46,509 bases of DNA from an uncultured Acidobacteriota bacterium. Its GTDB lineage: Bacteria > Acidobacteriota > Vicinamibacteria > Fen-336. Both the position numbers and the translations under genes were made by a program. Shown here piece by piece: positions 22,549 to 30,829 of the stretch; the stretch's first letter is position 1, and each line of letters starts with the position of its first letter. The notes beneath the pieces are model-generated. The model worked only from the letters and a program-made list of their open reading frames with translations. It was not told the origin of the DNA and searched no databases. Where the stretch lies: NCBI GenBank assembly GCA_902826455.1, contig CADEEV010000035.1, forward strand, positions 1 to 46,509, in the 5' to 3' direction.

Positions 22549-22554
22549 AGCCTA
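22549..22554 (-). promoter_or_regulatory. -10 element of the pseudo-receiver ATPase operon
   Basis: TAGGCT on the minus strand, 9 nt before the ATG at 22539, in a 63-bp divergent gap. The spacing suggests a leaderless mRNA. No -35 was recognised. Confidence 0.4.
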
Positions 22555-22588
22555 CACCGCGCCGCGGCCTCCGCGCGCGATCGTCCTC

Positions 22589-22594
22589 TAGAAT
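22589..22594 (+). promoter_or_regulatory. -10 element of the GT39-like gene
   Basis: TAGAAT ends 8 nt before the GTG at 22603 and no Shine-Dalgarno intervenes, predicting a leaderless transcript. It is the same hexamer as upstream of the helicase and amidohydrolase genes. Confidence 0.5.
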
Positions 22595-22602
22595 GCGCGC
22601 GA

Positions 22603-23916
22603 GTGTTCACGCTGCCTCCGGCGCGCCGGTCCGTGCTGATGGCGGCGTGCGCCCTGGCCGCCGTCGTCGCCACGGCCGAGGTGCGCTACACCGGCTCGGA
22701 CGCCCGCGCCAGCCTGCTCGCGGCCCAGGTCCTCCTGCGCACGGGGTCGCTGCACCTCGAGGACGAGCTCGCGCGCGGCGGCGGCCGCCAGGCGGTGCTC
22801 GGTGGCGGCTGGATGGTCCACACGCAAGACGGCCACCTCGTCCCCTACTACCCCGTCGGACCGGTGCTCGCGGGCCTGCCGGCCGTGGCTCTCGCGAACG
22901 CCCTGGGCGCCGACATGGTCGTCGCGGCCCACGACGCCCGGCTGCAGATCGCTCTCGCCGCCGTCTCCGTCGTCGCCGTGTTCCTGGTCTTGCACGCGAT
23001 CGCGGCGCTCGCCCTGCCGGCGCCGGCCGCGCTGTGGCTGGCGCTGCTCCTCGTCCTCGGCACGTCGCTGACGAGCACGCTGGCGACGGCGTTCTGGACC
23101 CACGACGGCTTCGTCGTCTGCTGGAGCCTGGTCCTGCTGCTGCTCGCACGCAGCGAGCTCGGCGGGCGCCCCGAGGCTCCGTGGCGCGTCGGAGCGCTCC
23201 TGGCCGTCGCGCTCCTGTTCAGGCCCACGGCCCTGGTCCTCGCCGCCGCCACCTTCGCCTATCTCGCGACGCGGCCGTGGCGCGTGCTCGGGCAGGCCGT
23301 CCTCGGCTACGCGATCGGGCTCGCGGCGGTCGTGACGACGAACCTGGTCGTGATGGAGCGCGTCGTGCCCGCCTACTACCATCCGATGAACTGGCCGGGC
23401 GGCCGCCTGCTCACCGGGCTGGCCGGCGTCCTCGTGAGCCCGGGCCGCGGCCTCTTCGTGTTCAGCCCTTTCCTGCTCCTGGCTTTCCTCGGGCTCGCGC
23501 TGCCACCCGCGCGGCGCCGTCCACTGTTCTGGCTCGGCCTGGGATCCACGGCCGCGCTCGCGGTGCTCGTCGCGCGCCAGGGGAACTGGTGGGGCGGCTG
23601 GTGCTTCGGGCCCCGCCTGCTCGTCGACGCCGTGCCGGGGCTGGCAGTCGCCCTCGTGCTGACCCTCGCCTCGCTTCCGCCGGCTCCACGATGGCGGCGC
23701 GCGACGACGCTCGCGCTGATCGGGCTGGGCGGCGTGAGCGTCCTCGTCCACACGGGCCAGGGCCTCCATCAGCCCGCGACCTACGACTGGAACGATGCGC
23801 CGGCGATCGACGCGGCGCCGGAGCGGCTGTTCGACTGGCGCGACCCGCAGTTCCTCGCGACGCCGGCGCGCAACGCGCAGCGACGCGCTATCGCCGCGGA
23901 ACCGCCGCCTCGATGA
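22603..23916 (+). CDS. Polytopic membrane protein, GT39/PMT-like glycosyltransferase candidate
   Basis: A 437-residue integral membrane protein with about ten hydrophobic helices. The segment after the first helix (DARASLLAAQVLLRTGSLHLED) resembles the first extracytoplasmic loop of GT-C enzymes that use polyprenyl-linked sugars. The internal SPGRGLFVFSPFLLL motif recurs in a family of uncharacterised bacterial membrane proteins. The canonical catalytic acidic pair of GT39 is not obvious. The start is taken as GTG 22603 because a -10 lies just before it; ATG 22639 is the alternative. It lies at the edge of a polysaccharide locus and overlaps the convergent glycosyltransferase gene by 29 nt, so a role in surface glycan assembly is an inference. 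Confidence 0.65.
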   Translation: MFTLPPARRSVLMAACALAAVVATAEVRYTGSDARASLLAAQVLLRTGSLHLEDELARGGGRQAVLGGGWMVHTQDGHLVPYYPVGPVLAGLPAVALANALGADMVVAAHDARLQIALAAVSVVAVFLVLHAIAALALPAPAALWLALLLVLGTSLTSTLATAFWTHDGFVVCWSLVLLLLARSELGGRPEAPWRVGALLAVALLFRPTALVLAAATFAYLATRPWRVLGQAVLGYAIGLAAVVTTNLVVMERVVPAYYHPMNWPGGRLLTGLAGVLVSPGRGLFVFSPFLLLAFLGLALPPARRRPLFWLGLGSTAALAVLVARQGNWWGGWCFGPRLLVDAVPGLAVALVLTLASLPPAPRWRRATTLALIGLGGVSVLVHTGQGLHQPATYDWNDAPAIDAAPERLFDWRDPQFLATPARNAQRRAIAAEPPPR

Positions 23917-24946
23917 CCGCGAGGGTGAGCCGGGCCGTGCGCTCCCACGAGAACGCCGCGGCGCGCGACCGGCCGCGGGTCGCGAGCTCGGCGCGGAGCG
24001 ACGGCTCGTCGAAGACGCGGGCGAGAGCGGCGGCCCACGCGTCCACGTCGCGCGGCGGCAGGAGCAGCGCGGCCCCGCCCGCGACTTCCCGGAGAGCGTC
24101 CACCTCCGAGGCCAGGCAGGGCGTGCCGCACGCCATGGCCTCGAGGAGCGGCAGCCCGAAGCCCTCGTGGAGCGACGGCATCGCGAGGACGCCGGCGGCT
24201 GACAACAAGGCGACGAGGTCGTCGTCGTCCACGGGGCCCAGCGCCCGCACGCCGGAGGCGCGTGCGGTCGGGCTGGACCGGCCCGCAACGACGAGCGGGA
24301 TGTCGCGGCCGAGCCGCCGTGTGGCCTCGGCGAGTGTGGCGAAATTCTTGCGCGGCTCCCACGCGCCCACGGCGAGGACGAACCGCTCGGGAAGGGAGTA
24401 GCGCTCGCGGACGGCCCGGACGCGCTCGGCGGGGGCCGGTCGGAAACGCGGGTCGACGCCGGAAGAGATCGCGACGACGCGCGCCGCGTCGAGGCCGAGG
24501 TGACGCACGGCCGAGGCCCGGGTCGCTTCCGACACGGCGATCACGGACGTGGCGCGTGGAAGCCGCCGGGCCACGCGGCGCCAGTAGACGGCATGGCGCC
24601 ACGGCAGCAGGCCGGGCTCGTCGAGGAACGCCAGGTCGTGGAGCGTCGCGACGACGGGGCAACGCAGCCCCGGCACGGCGCCGAGGGGCGAGAAGAAGAC
24701 GTCGACGGGACCTCGGGCCAGGGTCCGCGACAGCGCTCGGTCTTCCCACCACCACCGGAGCAGCGCGGTCTGCGGCCCGGGCACGATGCGCGTCCGGGCC
24801 CACGCCTGTGACGGCGTCGCCGGAGCGTAGAAGCGAAAATCGATGGCCGGGGCGATGCGGAGCAACTCCGGCAGCAGTCCCTCGGCGTAGCGTCGTAGCC
24901 CGCCGCGCGGCTCCAGCAGTGGCCGCGCGTCGACGCCGACGATCAG
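23888..24946 (-). CDS. Glycosyltransferase family 4
   Basis: A 352-residue GT-B enzyme. The N-terminal half contains LEPRGGLRRYAEGLLP near the start and VVATLHDLAF; the C-terminal GT1/GT4 nucleotide-sugar domain has AVGAWEPRKNF, then PSLHEGFGLPLLEAMACGTPC with the EX7E motif. It resembles mannosyltransferases of O-antigen and exopolysaccharide loci. The frame has no ATG, GTG or TTG near the conserved start. The best initiator is CTG at 24946, which overlaps the preceding stop as CTGA, the same 4-nt arrangement used elsewhere in the window. It is the last gene of a three-glycosyltransferase operon. Donor and acceptor are unknown. Confidence 0.85.
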   Translation of the reverse strand: MIVGVDARPLLEPRGGLRRYAEGLLPELLRIAPAIDFRFYAPATPSQAWARTRIVPGPQTALLRWWWEDRALSRTLARGPVDVFFSPLGAVPGLRCPVVATLHDLAFLDEPGLLPWRHAVYWRRVARRLPRATSVIAVSEATRASAVRHLGLDAARVVAISSGVDPRFRPAPAERVRAVRERYSLPERFVLAVGAWEPRKNFATLAEATRRLGRDIPLVVAGRSSPTARASGVRALGPVDDDDLVALLSAAGVLAMPSLHEGFGLPLLEAMACGTPCLASEVDALREVAGGAALLLPPRDVDAWAAALARVFDEPSLRAELATRGRSRAAAFSWERTARLTLAVIEAAVPRR

Positions 24947-26094
24947 GCCCAGAGCGCCTCGAGGGCGGCGCCGGCGTCGGACCAGCGGAAGCGCGCGACG
25001 GCGAACGCCCGGCCGCGTGCGCCCAGGGCCGCGGCGCGCTCCGGGTCCTTCAGGAGCGTGAGCGTGCGATCGGCGATCTCGCTCGCGTCGCGCCCGATCC
25101 AGACCTCCTCGTCGCTCGCGCCGAGCGCGCGGCGGGCGGAAGGAGTCGTCACGCAGGGCACGGCCATGGCGAGGGCCTGCAGGAGCTTGTTCTGCAGGCC
25201 GGTGCCCATCGCCATGGGCGCCACGAACACGCGCGCGCCGGCATAGCAGGCGCTGATGTCGTCGACCCAGCCGGTCACGGTGACGCCGTCGCCCGCGAGA
25301 CGCCGCACGCGCCTCGTGGGCGAAGCGCCGGCGATCAAGACGCGGCACGACCGGTCCTGCCGCACCCGGGGCAGGATCTCCCGGACGAGCTTCTCGGCGG
25401 CCAGCACGTTGGGCGGGTAGGCCATGTTGCCGACGAAGAGCAGGTCGTGCTCCTTGGCGGCCGGGCGCGGCCGGAACGTCTCGAGGTCGACGCCGTTGCC
25501 CACGACGCGGATCGCGTCCCGGCCCGGGTGGCCGATGTGGTCGCGATCCTGTTCCGAGATGATCGCCGACTTCGGGAAGTGCTCGAGCAGGCCGGCCTCG
25601 TAGCGCGCGAGTCGCGCGGCCTCGAGGCGCAGCAAGCCTCCCAGCATGCCCGGCAGCAGTGCCGCGCGCTGCTCGAAGCCCCACGAGAACGCGTCCATGT
25701 AGTCGAAGGCGACCGGCACGCGCATCCGCTTCGCGTACTCCGCCGTCCGCACCAGCTGGCAGAACACCCGGTCGGGCCGCACCTCCTGGATGAGGGCATC
25801 GATGCGGCGTTGCGCACGCGCCGAGAGGAAGTAGCCGACCTGCAGCGGCAAGCCGGTCAGGGCGGCCCGCACGAGCCCGGCGGCCGTCTCGAGGGCACTG
25901 AACTGGATCACCTCCACGCGCGCGCAGAGCCTGTCGAGGACGGCCCGGGACTCGCGACCGACCGGGGCGTGGCTCAAGGCGCACAGGGTGATCTCGTGGC
26001 GAGCCGCGAGCTCGGCGATCTGGTGGAACGCGCGGAGCTTGTCGCCTTTGTCGAGCGGATGCGGGAAGCGCGAGACCAGGACCAGGAGCTTCAT
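24943..26094 (-). CDS. Glycosyltransferase family 4, PEP-CTERM/exosortase-locus type
   Basis: A 383-residue GT-B enzyme. The opening VSRFPHPLDKGDKLRAFHQI closely resembles the sugar transferases associated with PEP-CTERM/EpsH1 exopolysaccharide systems (TIGR03087 type). A NGVDLETFRP hinge follows, then DLLFVGNMAYPPNV and the donor-site stretch FVAPMAMGTGLQNKLLQALAMAVP. No exosortase or PEP-CTERM protein is visible in the window, so only the enzyme family is inferred. The ATG overlaps the upstream glycosyltransferase stop by 4 nt (ATGA), and its own stop overlaps the next start (CTGA). Probable role: adding a sugar to a lipid-linked repeat unit at the inner membrane. Confidence 0.85.
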   Translation of the reverse strand: MKLLVLVSRFPHPLDKGDKLRAFHQIAELAARHEITLCALSHAPVGRESRAVLDRLCARVEVIQFSALETAAGLVRAALTGLPLQVGYFLSARAQRRIDALIQEVRPDRVFCQLVRTAEYAKRMRVPVAFDYMDAFSWGFEQRAALLPGMLGGLLRLEAARLARYEAGLLEHFPKSAIISEQDRDHIGHPGRDAIRVVGNGVDLETFRPRPAAKEHDLLFVGNMAYPPNVLAAEKLVREILPRVRQDRSCRVLIAGASPTRRVRRLAGDGVTVTGWVDDISACYAGARVFVAPMAMGTGLQNKLLQALAMAVPCVTTPSARRALGASDEEVWIGRDASEIADRTLTLLKDPERAAALGARGRAFAVARFRWSDAGAALEALWA

Positions 26095-27281
26095 GCGGGC
26101 GGAGGCAGCGAATCATAGAGGCTGGAGAGCCGCCTCGCCAGCACCCGGCGGTCGAAATGGCGCGCGGCGAAGGCGTGGGCCGCCGTGCCCAGGCGCCGCA
26201 CCAACGCCGGCTCGTCGAGGCAGCGGCCGATGCGCTCGGCGAACTCTGCCGGGTCGTCGGCCTGGAGCAGCTCGCGGCCGTCCTCGGCACCGAGTCCCTC
26301 GGCGCCCCAGCGCGTCGTGACCACGGCCCGTCCCTCGACGAGCGCTTCCACGACCTTCACGCGCAGGCCGCTTCCCGAGCGCACGGGCGCCACGAGGATG
26401 GCACCCTGCCGCACGTACGCCCGGGCGTCCTCGACTTCGCCGTCGACGACCACGTTGGGCGCGACGTGGGCGGCGGCGAAGGCACCGACGCCTCGGCCCG
26501 CGAGATGCAGTCGCACCTGCGGATGGCGTCTCAGCACCAGGGGCCACGCTTGGGCCAGGAACCACGACACGCCCTCGGCGGTCGGCCCCCAGTCCATTGC
26601 CCCCAGGTGGAAGAGTTGCGCAGGCTCGAGGATCGGAGGTGCCGCCTCGGGCACCTCGAACCCGACCGGCAGATCCAGCACCGGTCCGCGCGCGACGGCA
26701 CGGCAGGCCTCGGCGACACCGGGAGAGATCGCCGCCACGGCGTGGGCGCTGCGCCAGCAGGCCCGCTCCAGCCGGCCGACGCGGCGCGCCTGGGCCGCGA
26801 GCCACGCCGAGACCAGCCCCTGGGCGCCCTCGGCGCGCTGACGCCACAGCTCCTCTTCCACGTTGTGCGCGCGGAACACGACCCGTGCTCCGGCCTGCAG
26901 GGCGAGGCGCTGGTACGGCGCGACCGGCAGGCCCTCGACCTGCACCACGTCCCAGGGCTGCTCGAGATGCGCCCGGAGCCGACGCTCGTACTCGCGGCTC
27001 ACGAAGCGCGCGACGGCGTACGGCAGCGTGCCCGCGACGTTCGCGAGCGCGGCGGCCGGGCGCAACCGGGTGTCGACCTCGACCGATTCCAGCGTGAGTC
27101 CCGTGATGGCCGATCGCCCTGCGCTTCGGTCGGGATGAGCAGCCGTCGCGACGCTCAGCGCGTGGACGGTGTGCCCTTCCTCCGCCAGGCCGGCCGCGAG
27201 CTCCCAGACCGCGCGCGTGCCGCCGTCGACGGGCGGGCAGGGCGGTTTCGGGCACAGCAGCAGGATCCTCAACCGGCGCAC
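26091..27281 (-). CDS. Glycosyltransferase family 4
   Basis: A 396-residue GT-B enzyme, first in the three-gene operon. The start RILLLCPKPPCPPVDGGTRAV, the VVFRAHNVEEELWRQ block near residue 135 and the late APVRSGSGLRVKVVEALVEGR resemble GT4 enzymes of the same type as the next gene. Initiation is at GTG 27281 or, more plausibly by Shine-Dalgarno spacing, TTG 27272 (GGAAGG lies 8 nt before the TTG but touches the GTG). The divergent polymerase-like gene begins 56 nt away. Substrates cannot be assigned. Confidence 0.85.
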   Translation of the reverse strand: MRRLRILLLCPKPPCPPVDGGTRAVWELAAGLAEEGHTVHALSVATAAHPDRSAGRSAITGLTLESVEVDTRLRPAAALANVAGTLPYAVARFVSREYERRLRAHLEQPWDVVQVEGLPVAPYQRLALQAGARVVFRAHNVEEELWRQRAEGAQGLVSAWLAAQARRVGRLERACWRSAHAVAAISPGVAEACRAVARGPVLDLPVGFEVPEAAPPILEPAQLFHLGAMDWGPTAEGVSWFLAQAWPLVLRRHPQVRLHLAGRGVGAFAAAHVAPNVVVDGEVEDARAYVRQGAILVAPVRSGSGLRVKVVEALVEGRAVVTTRWGAEGLGAEDGRELLQADDPAEFAERIGRCLDEPALVRRLGTAAHAFAARHFDRRVLARRLSSLYDSLPPPA

Positions 27282-27320
27282 CTTCCGTCAGGGGGCCGCG
27301 AAAGTCCAGCCCGCCCGGTG

Positions 27321-27326
27321 AATAAT
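27321..27326 (+). promoter_or_regulatory. -10 element of the polymerase/ligase-flippase operon
   Basis: AATAAT (5 of 6 to consensus) ends 11 nt before the ATG at 27338, with no Shine-Dalgarno. The opposite strand of the same bases offers CATTAT as a -10 for the divergent glycosyltransferase operon, so the two promoters may overlap. Confidence 0.5.
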
Positions 27327-27337
27327 GCGCGCCGACC

Positions 27338-28543
27338 ATGAGTCCTTCCGTCCTCCTGCTCGGAATCGCGCTCGTCGCGAGCGTGTGCGGCGAGCTCAAG
27401 CTGCCGGGACTCGGCATCGGCGTCCAGAACGTCGTGCTCCCGGCGTGCGGTCTCGGACTGTGGCTGCTCCATCGCTCCGGGACGCGAGCGTTGTTGTCGC
27501 GGCATCGGAGCCTTCTGGGAGCGTGCGCGGCGCTGCTCGCCTGGACGTTCGTCTCGGCCGCGGCCAGCTCCGAGCCCCGCCTCGCGCTGCGGACCGCGCT
27601 CAAGGCCGCGACGCTCGCTCCCCTGTTCCTCGGCTTCCTGGCACTCCTCGGCGAGCGGGAGCGGGCGAGGCTCGCCTTGCGCACGCTGTTCGCCTTCCTG
27701 CTGCTCCTCGCGCTCGGCGGCGTCTTCGAAGCGCTCTTCCCCGACGCGGCGCTGTGGCGCGCGTTCCGGTCGAGCGATTCCCTCGCGATCCAGCCACGCA
27801 TCGCGTCGTTCATGCCCTGGCCGAATCCCTTCGGCGTGATGATGGTCGGCGGCGTCGCCGTCAGCGCGGCCCTCGCGTTCCGCGGCTGGCTGGGCGCAGG
27901 CGCGGCCCTCGCGGCACAGGTCTTCTTCCTGACCCAGGTGGCCCAGTCCGGCAGCCGCAACGCCTGGGGCACGCTGGGCGTGACGCTCGTCGTGCTCGGG
28001 CTCTGGCGCGTCCTGAAGATCTGGCAGGTCGCGGCGCTGGCCCTCGTCTTCGGCGGCGCGCTGTTGCTGTTCCCGGTGGCCGCCTGGCAGGCGGGCCTCA
28101 AGGAGAAGGTGCCGGTGATCGAGGCGATGGTGCCCGAGGGCGCTCGCGAATCCCTCTCGATCGCGCCGGCGCGACTGTCGCTCTCGATGCGCGAGCAGCT
28201 CTGGAACGCCGCGAAGGCCGAGGTGCTGCGGCGGCCCCTCCTCGGCATCGGTCCCGGCGTCTTCTCGGTCGTCGTGTCGCAGCAGGTGCTCGGCAAGGTG
28301 GGCTTCAACACCCACTGCCTGCCCCTCAACCTGCTCGTCGAGCTCGGCGTCCCGGGAGTGCTGCTGGCGGGGCTCGCTCTCCTCTTCGCGTGGCACGGGC
28401 GTGACCCGCGGCCCGGGCCCGCCGGGCCCGCTCTCGTGCCGCTGTTCGTCGGCCAGGGCATCGACTGCTTCCTGTACGACCCCACGTCGGTCACGGTCCT
28501 GCTGCTCCTGATCGCGGCTCTCGCCTCGGGTCGGGAGGAGTGA
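27338..28543 (+). CDS. O-antigen ligase / polymerase-like membrane protein (Wzy/WaaL family)
   Basis: A 401-residue integral membrane protein with about ten helices. The long periplasmic loop typical of Wzy_C proteins contains QSGSRNAWGTLGV, a conserved Arg before helix 7, and LGIGPGVFSVVV with a following NTHCLPLNLLVELGVPG; the His in this last motif is characteristic of WaaL/Wzy. Such proteins join lipid-linked oligosaccharides to each other or to an acceptor in the periplasm; ligase and polymerase cannot be told apart by sequence. The stop overlaps the flippase GTG by 4 nt (GTGA), so export and polymerisation genes are coupled. The transcript is probably leaderless. Confidence 0.85.
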   Translation: MSPSVLLLGIALVASVCGELKLPGLGIGVQNVVLPACGLGLWLLHRSGTRALLSRHRSLLGACAALLAWTFVSAAASSEPRLALRTALKAATLAPLFLGFLALLGERERARLALRTLFAFLLLLALGGVFEALFPDAALWRAFRSSDSLAIQPRIASFMPWPNPFGVMMVGGVAVSAALAFRGWLGAGAALAAQVFFLTQVAQSGSRNAWGTLGVTLVVLGLWRVLKIWQVAALALVFGGALLLFPVAAWQAGLKEKVPVIEAMVPEGARESLSIAPARLSLSMREQLWNAAKAEVLRRPLLGIGPGVFSVVVSQQVLGKVGFNTHCLPLNLLVELGVPGVLLAGLALLFAWHGRDPRPGPAGPALVPLFVGQGIDCFLYDPTSVTVLLLLIAALASGREE

Positions 28544-29772
28544 TCCGGGGCGTGCTGTGGTCGGTCCTGCACCAGGGTGCGGGGCGGGCCGCGACGTTCC
28601 TGTTCTTCGCGAGCCTGCCGTGGCTGATTCCGCTCGAGGCCGTCGGCCACTTCAGCCTGACCTGGACCGCGCTCCTCCTGCTACTGCAGCCCGCCTTCGA
28701 CTCGGCCCTCGGCCTGCTGCTCGTGAAGGCGATCGCCCGCGGCGATCGCGAGCGCGCCGGCGCCGCGCTGCGTCAGGCCGCGCGGGCGTTCCTGCCCGCC
28801 GCCATCCTCGCGGGCGTGATCGTGGTCGCGCTCGGGGCGAACCCCGGCGTCACAGGACTGCTGGTCCTCGGCCTGGGCCTGAGCCTCCCGCTACAGGCGA
28901 CGTTCGCGCTCAGCCGCGGCGAGGGTGCACTCGAGCTGGAGGGGAGCGTCGGGACCCTCCAGAAACTGGCGCTCCTTCCGTTGGCGGCGGCGCTACACGC
29001 CGCCGGAGTCGGCGGCGAGTGGCTGCCGGCGCTGGCGCTGCTGTTCTCGGCCCTCGTGGGCTGGCTGCTGCTGGGCGCGCTCTTCGCCGGCCGGTTGCGA
29101 GCGCTCGGCGGCCTGCTGAACGTCGGCGCGACGGCACCGGGACTCGGCCGCGAAGCCGCGCTGCTGACCGGAACCGCCGTGGCCGTGCTGCTCTACCAGC
29201 GCCTCGACCTGTTCCTGCTCGGCTCGCTGCGCGAGGCCGCCGACGTGGGCCGGTACGCGACCGCTGTTCGCTGGGCCGAGATCGGCTATGTCGCAGCCCA
29301 TGCCCTCATGCTCGTCGCGTTTCCGCGCCTGGCCGCGAGCGCGCCGGCACACCGGCCAGGTCCGCGGGGCGCACTGGCCTTCGGCGCCCTCGGGCTCGTG
29401 GTCGGGGCCGGGGTCTGGAGCCTCGGCCGCTGGATCGCGCCCCTCGCCTACGGCGCGAATGGCGCCGCGATCGGCGGCCTCGTGACGGCCCTGGCGCCGA
29501 GCGTGCCTGCGGTGTTCGTCGGGGCGTTCGCGACGCAGTCCCTGGTCGCTGCCGACCGCTCGCACCTGGGCCTCAAGGTGGCGCTCGTCGGACTCGGCGC
29601 CAACCTCGCGGTGGCGCTCGTGGCGATCCCAGCCTGGGGCGCCCGGGGTGCGGCGCTCGCGACCGTCGTCACCGAGGCGGTGATTGCGCTGGCGGCGTTG
29701 CTGCTGCTGCATCGCCTGCGGCCAGGCCTCGCCTCAGGAGCTCCGGAAGCGTCGGCGTCGTCGTCGCGATGA
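28540..29772 (+). CDS. Wzx-like polysaccharide flippase (MOP superfamily)
   Basis: A 410-residue membrane protein with 12 or so hydrophobic helices and few charges. The layout and motifs (RGVLWSVLHQGAGRAATF near the start, YQRLDLFLLGSLREAADVGRYATAVRWAE in the middle) match polysaccharide biosynthesis flippases that move undecaprenyl-linked repeat units across the inner membrane. It starts with GTG inside the upstream stop (GTGA). Its last 34 codons overlap the convergent AlgX-like gene by 104 nt, the longest overlap in the window. The C-terminal tail (ASGAPEASASSSR) is unconserved and encoded in that overlap. Confidence 0.82.
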   Translation: MIRGVLWSVLHQGAGRAATFLFFASLPWLIPLEAVGHFSLTWTALLLLLQPAFDSALGLLLVKAIARGDRERAGAALRQAARAFLPAAILAGVIVVALGANPGVTGLLVLGLGLSLPLQATFALSRGEGALELEGSVGTLQKLALLPLAAALHAAGVGGEWLPALALLFSALVGWLLLGALFAGRLRALGGLLNVGATAPGLGREAALLTGTAVAVLLYQRLDLFLLGSLREAADVGRYATAVRWAEIGYVAAHALMLVAFPRLAASAPAHRPGPRGALAFGALGLVVGAGVWSLGRWIAPLAYGANGAAIGGLVTALAPSVPAVFVGAFATQSLVAADRSHLGLKVALVGLGANLAVALVAIPAWGARGAALATVVTEAVIALAALLLLHRLRPGLASGAPEASASSSR

Positions 29773-30829
29773 ACTGGAACACGAAGTAGCGCGTCCCGGA
29801 CGGCAGCGCGGCCAGGACGGCTTCGAGCGGCGCGTGGTGCAGGCGCGCCCGGTGCACCGAGACGAAATGCTCCTCGAACCCGGAGCTCATGAGGACGTCG
29901 AGGAAGGAATCGCCGAACAGCGTCACCGGCGGCAGATCCTCCGGCGTCGGCGCCTCGAGGCGATGCACGTACTCGAAGGGTCCGACACCGAACGCTCGCG
30001 CGGCAGGCCGAGGCTCCCAGGTGCGCCGGACGAAGAGCGCGCGTTCGTTGATCGGAGTGAACAGCGGCATGAACTCCGCTTCACCTCCCGAGAACAGCCG
30101 TTCCTCCGTCTCGAGGCGGAAGCGGAAGCCGCGCGGCGCGCCCGCGATCGCCGCCATGCGATCCACCAGCGCCCGGGCGATCTCGAACGCCGCGGGCTCG
30201 TTCCAGTGGAAGTCGGTGCGGTAGAAGGCCGGCCGCTGCCGTGCGACGTCGTGAAGGATCGGGCTCGCGTCGACGTAGGCCGGGCCGAGCGCGCCGTGCA
30301 GACACCGCCGGAACTCGGCGTACCGGGGCCGCGCACTACCGCGAGGCGCCGACGCGGGCAACGCGTCGGGATGAAACGCGTCCTTCAACTCGTTGTCGAA
30401 GACGACGAGCGTCACGCCGCGGTTCGCGAGACGCTGTTGCAGCCGCTGGAGATCCCGAACGATGCCGTCGAGCTGGCCGACGTCCATCGCCTCGACCCGC
30501 GGCTCCTCCACGTCGAGCAGGCTCCTGTAGAAGAGCCAGCCGTCGCGACCGATATGGACGCGGTCGGAATAGCCGAAGATCGAGTAGTCGATCTGGGTCT
30601 CGAGCCGGATCAGCAGATTGCGGCCGGGATAGCGGTCGCCGAACCAGTGCTGCCAGCCCAGCAGGTACTCCGTCAGGTCGGTGCGCGTCGCCCATGCGGG
30701 CGCCGCCGTCGGCGCGCGCTTCTCCGAGAGCGGCGCGTCGGGCAGCCAGCGCGTCAGCCCCTGCAGCGCCGGGAACAGGAACAGCAGCGCGAAGCCGGCG
30801 ATCGTGAGCAGCGGCCGGGTGCGCGTCAA
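29669..30829 (-). CDS. AlgX/AlgJ-like SGNH acetyltransferase of exopolysaccharide
   Basis: A 386-residue protein with one N-terminal membrane segment and a periplasmic SGNH-hydrolase-like domain. The catalytic triad appears as D206-x-H208 (TDFHW) and S308 (GDSF), the order found in AlgX and AlgJ, which move acetyl groups to alginate. Upstream conserved stretches are DRYPGRNLLIRLE and VHIGRDGWLFY. The TTG start at 30829 overlaps the AlgI-like stop as TTGA; no other start fits the signal-anchor sequence. With the MBOAT protein upstream it should form an O-acetylation module for a secreted polysaccharide, though the polymer need not be alginate. Confidence 0.87.
   Translation of the reverse strand: MTRTRPLLTIAGFALLFLFPALQGLTRWLPDAPLSEKRAPTAAPAWATRTDLTEYLLGWQHWFGDRYPGRNLLIRLETQIDYSIFGYSDRVHIGRDGWLFYRSLLDVEEPRVEAMDVGQLDGIVRDLQRLQQRLANRGVTLVVFDNELKDAFHPDALPASAPRGSARPRYAEFRRCLHGALGPAYVDASPILHDVARQRPAFYRTDFHWNEPAAFEIARALVDRMAAIAGAPRGFRFRLETEERLFSGGEAEFMPLFTPINERALFVRRTWEPRPAARAFGVGPFEYVHRLEAPTPEDLPPVTLFGDSFLDVLMSSGFEEHFVSVHRARLHHAPLEAVLAALPSGTRYFVFQFIATTTPTLPELLRRGLAAGDAAAATPPAQSPPR

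Noticed and set aside
22588-24288. Long minus-strand frame antisense to the GT39-like gene
   Set aside because: Highly charged Arg/Glu/Gln-rich product without motifs; the plus-strand frame encodes coherent membrane helices.
24943-26094. Evidence for an exosortase/PEP-CTERM sorting system
   Set aside because: Only the glycosyltransferase resembles that type; no exosortase, PEP-CTERM motif or PrsK/PrsR-type gene is in the window.
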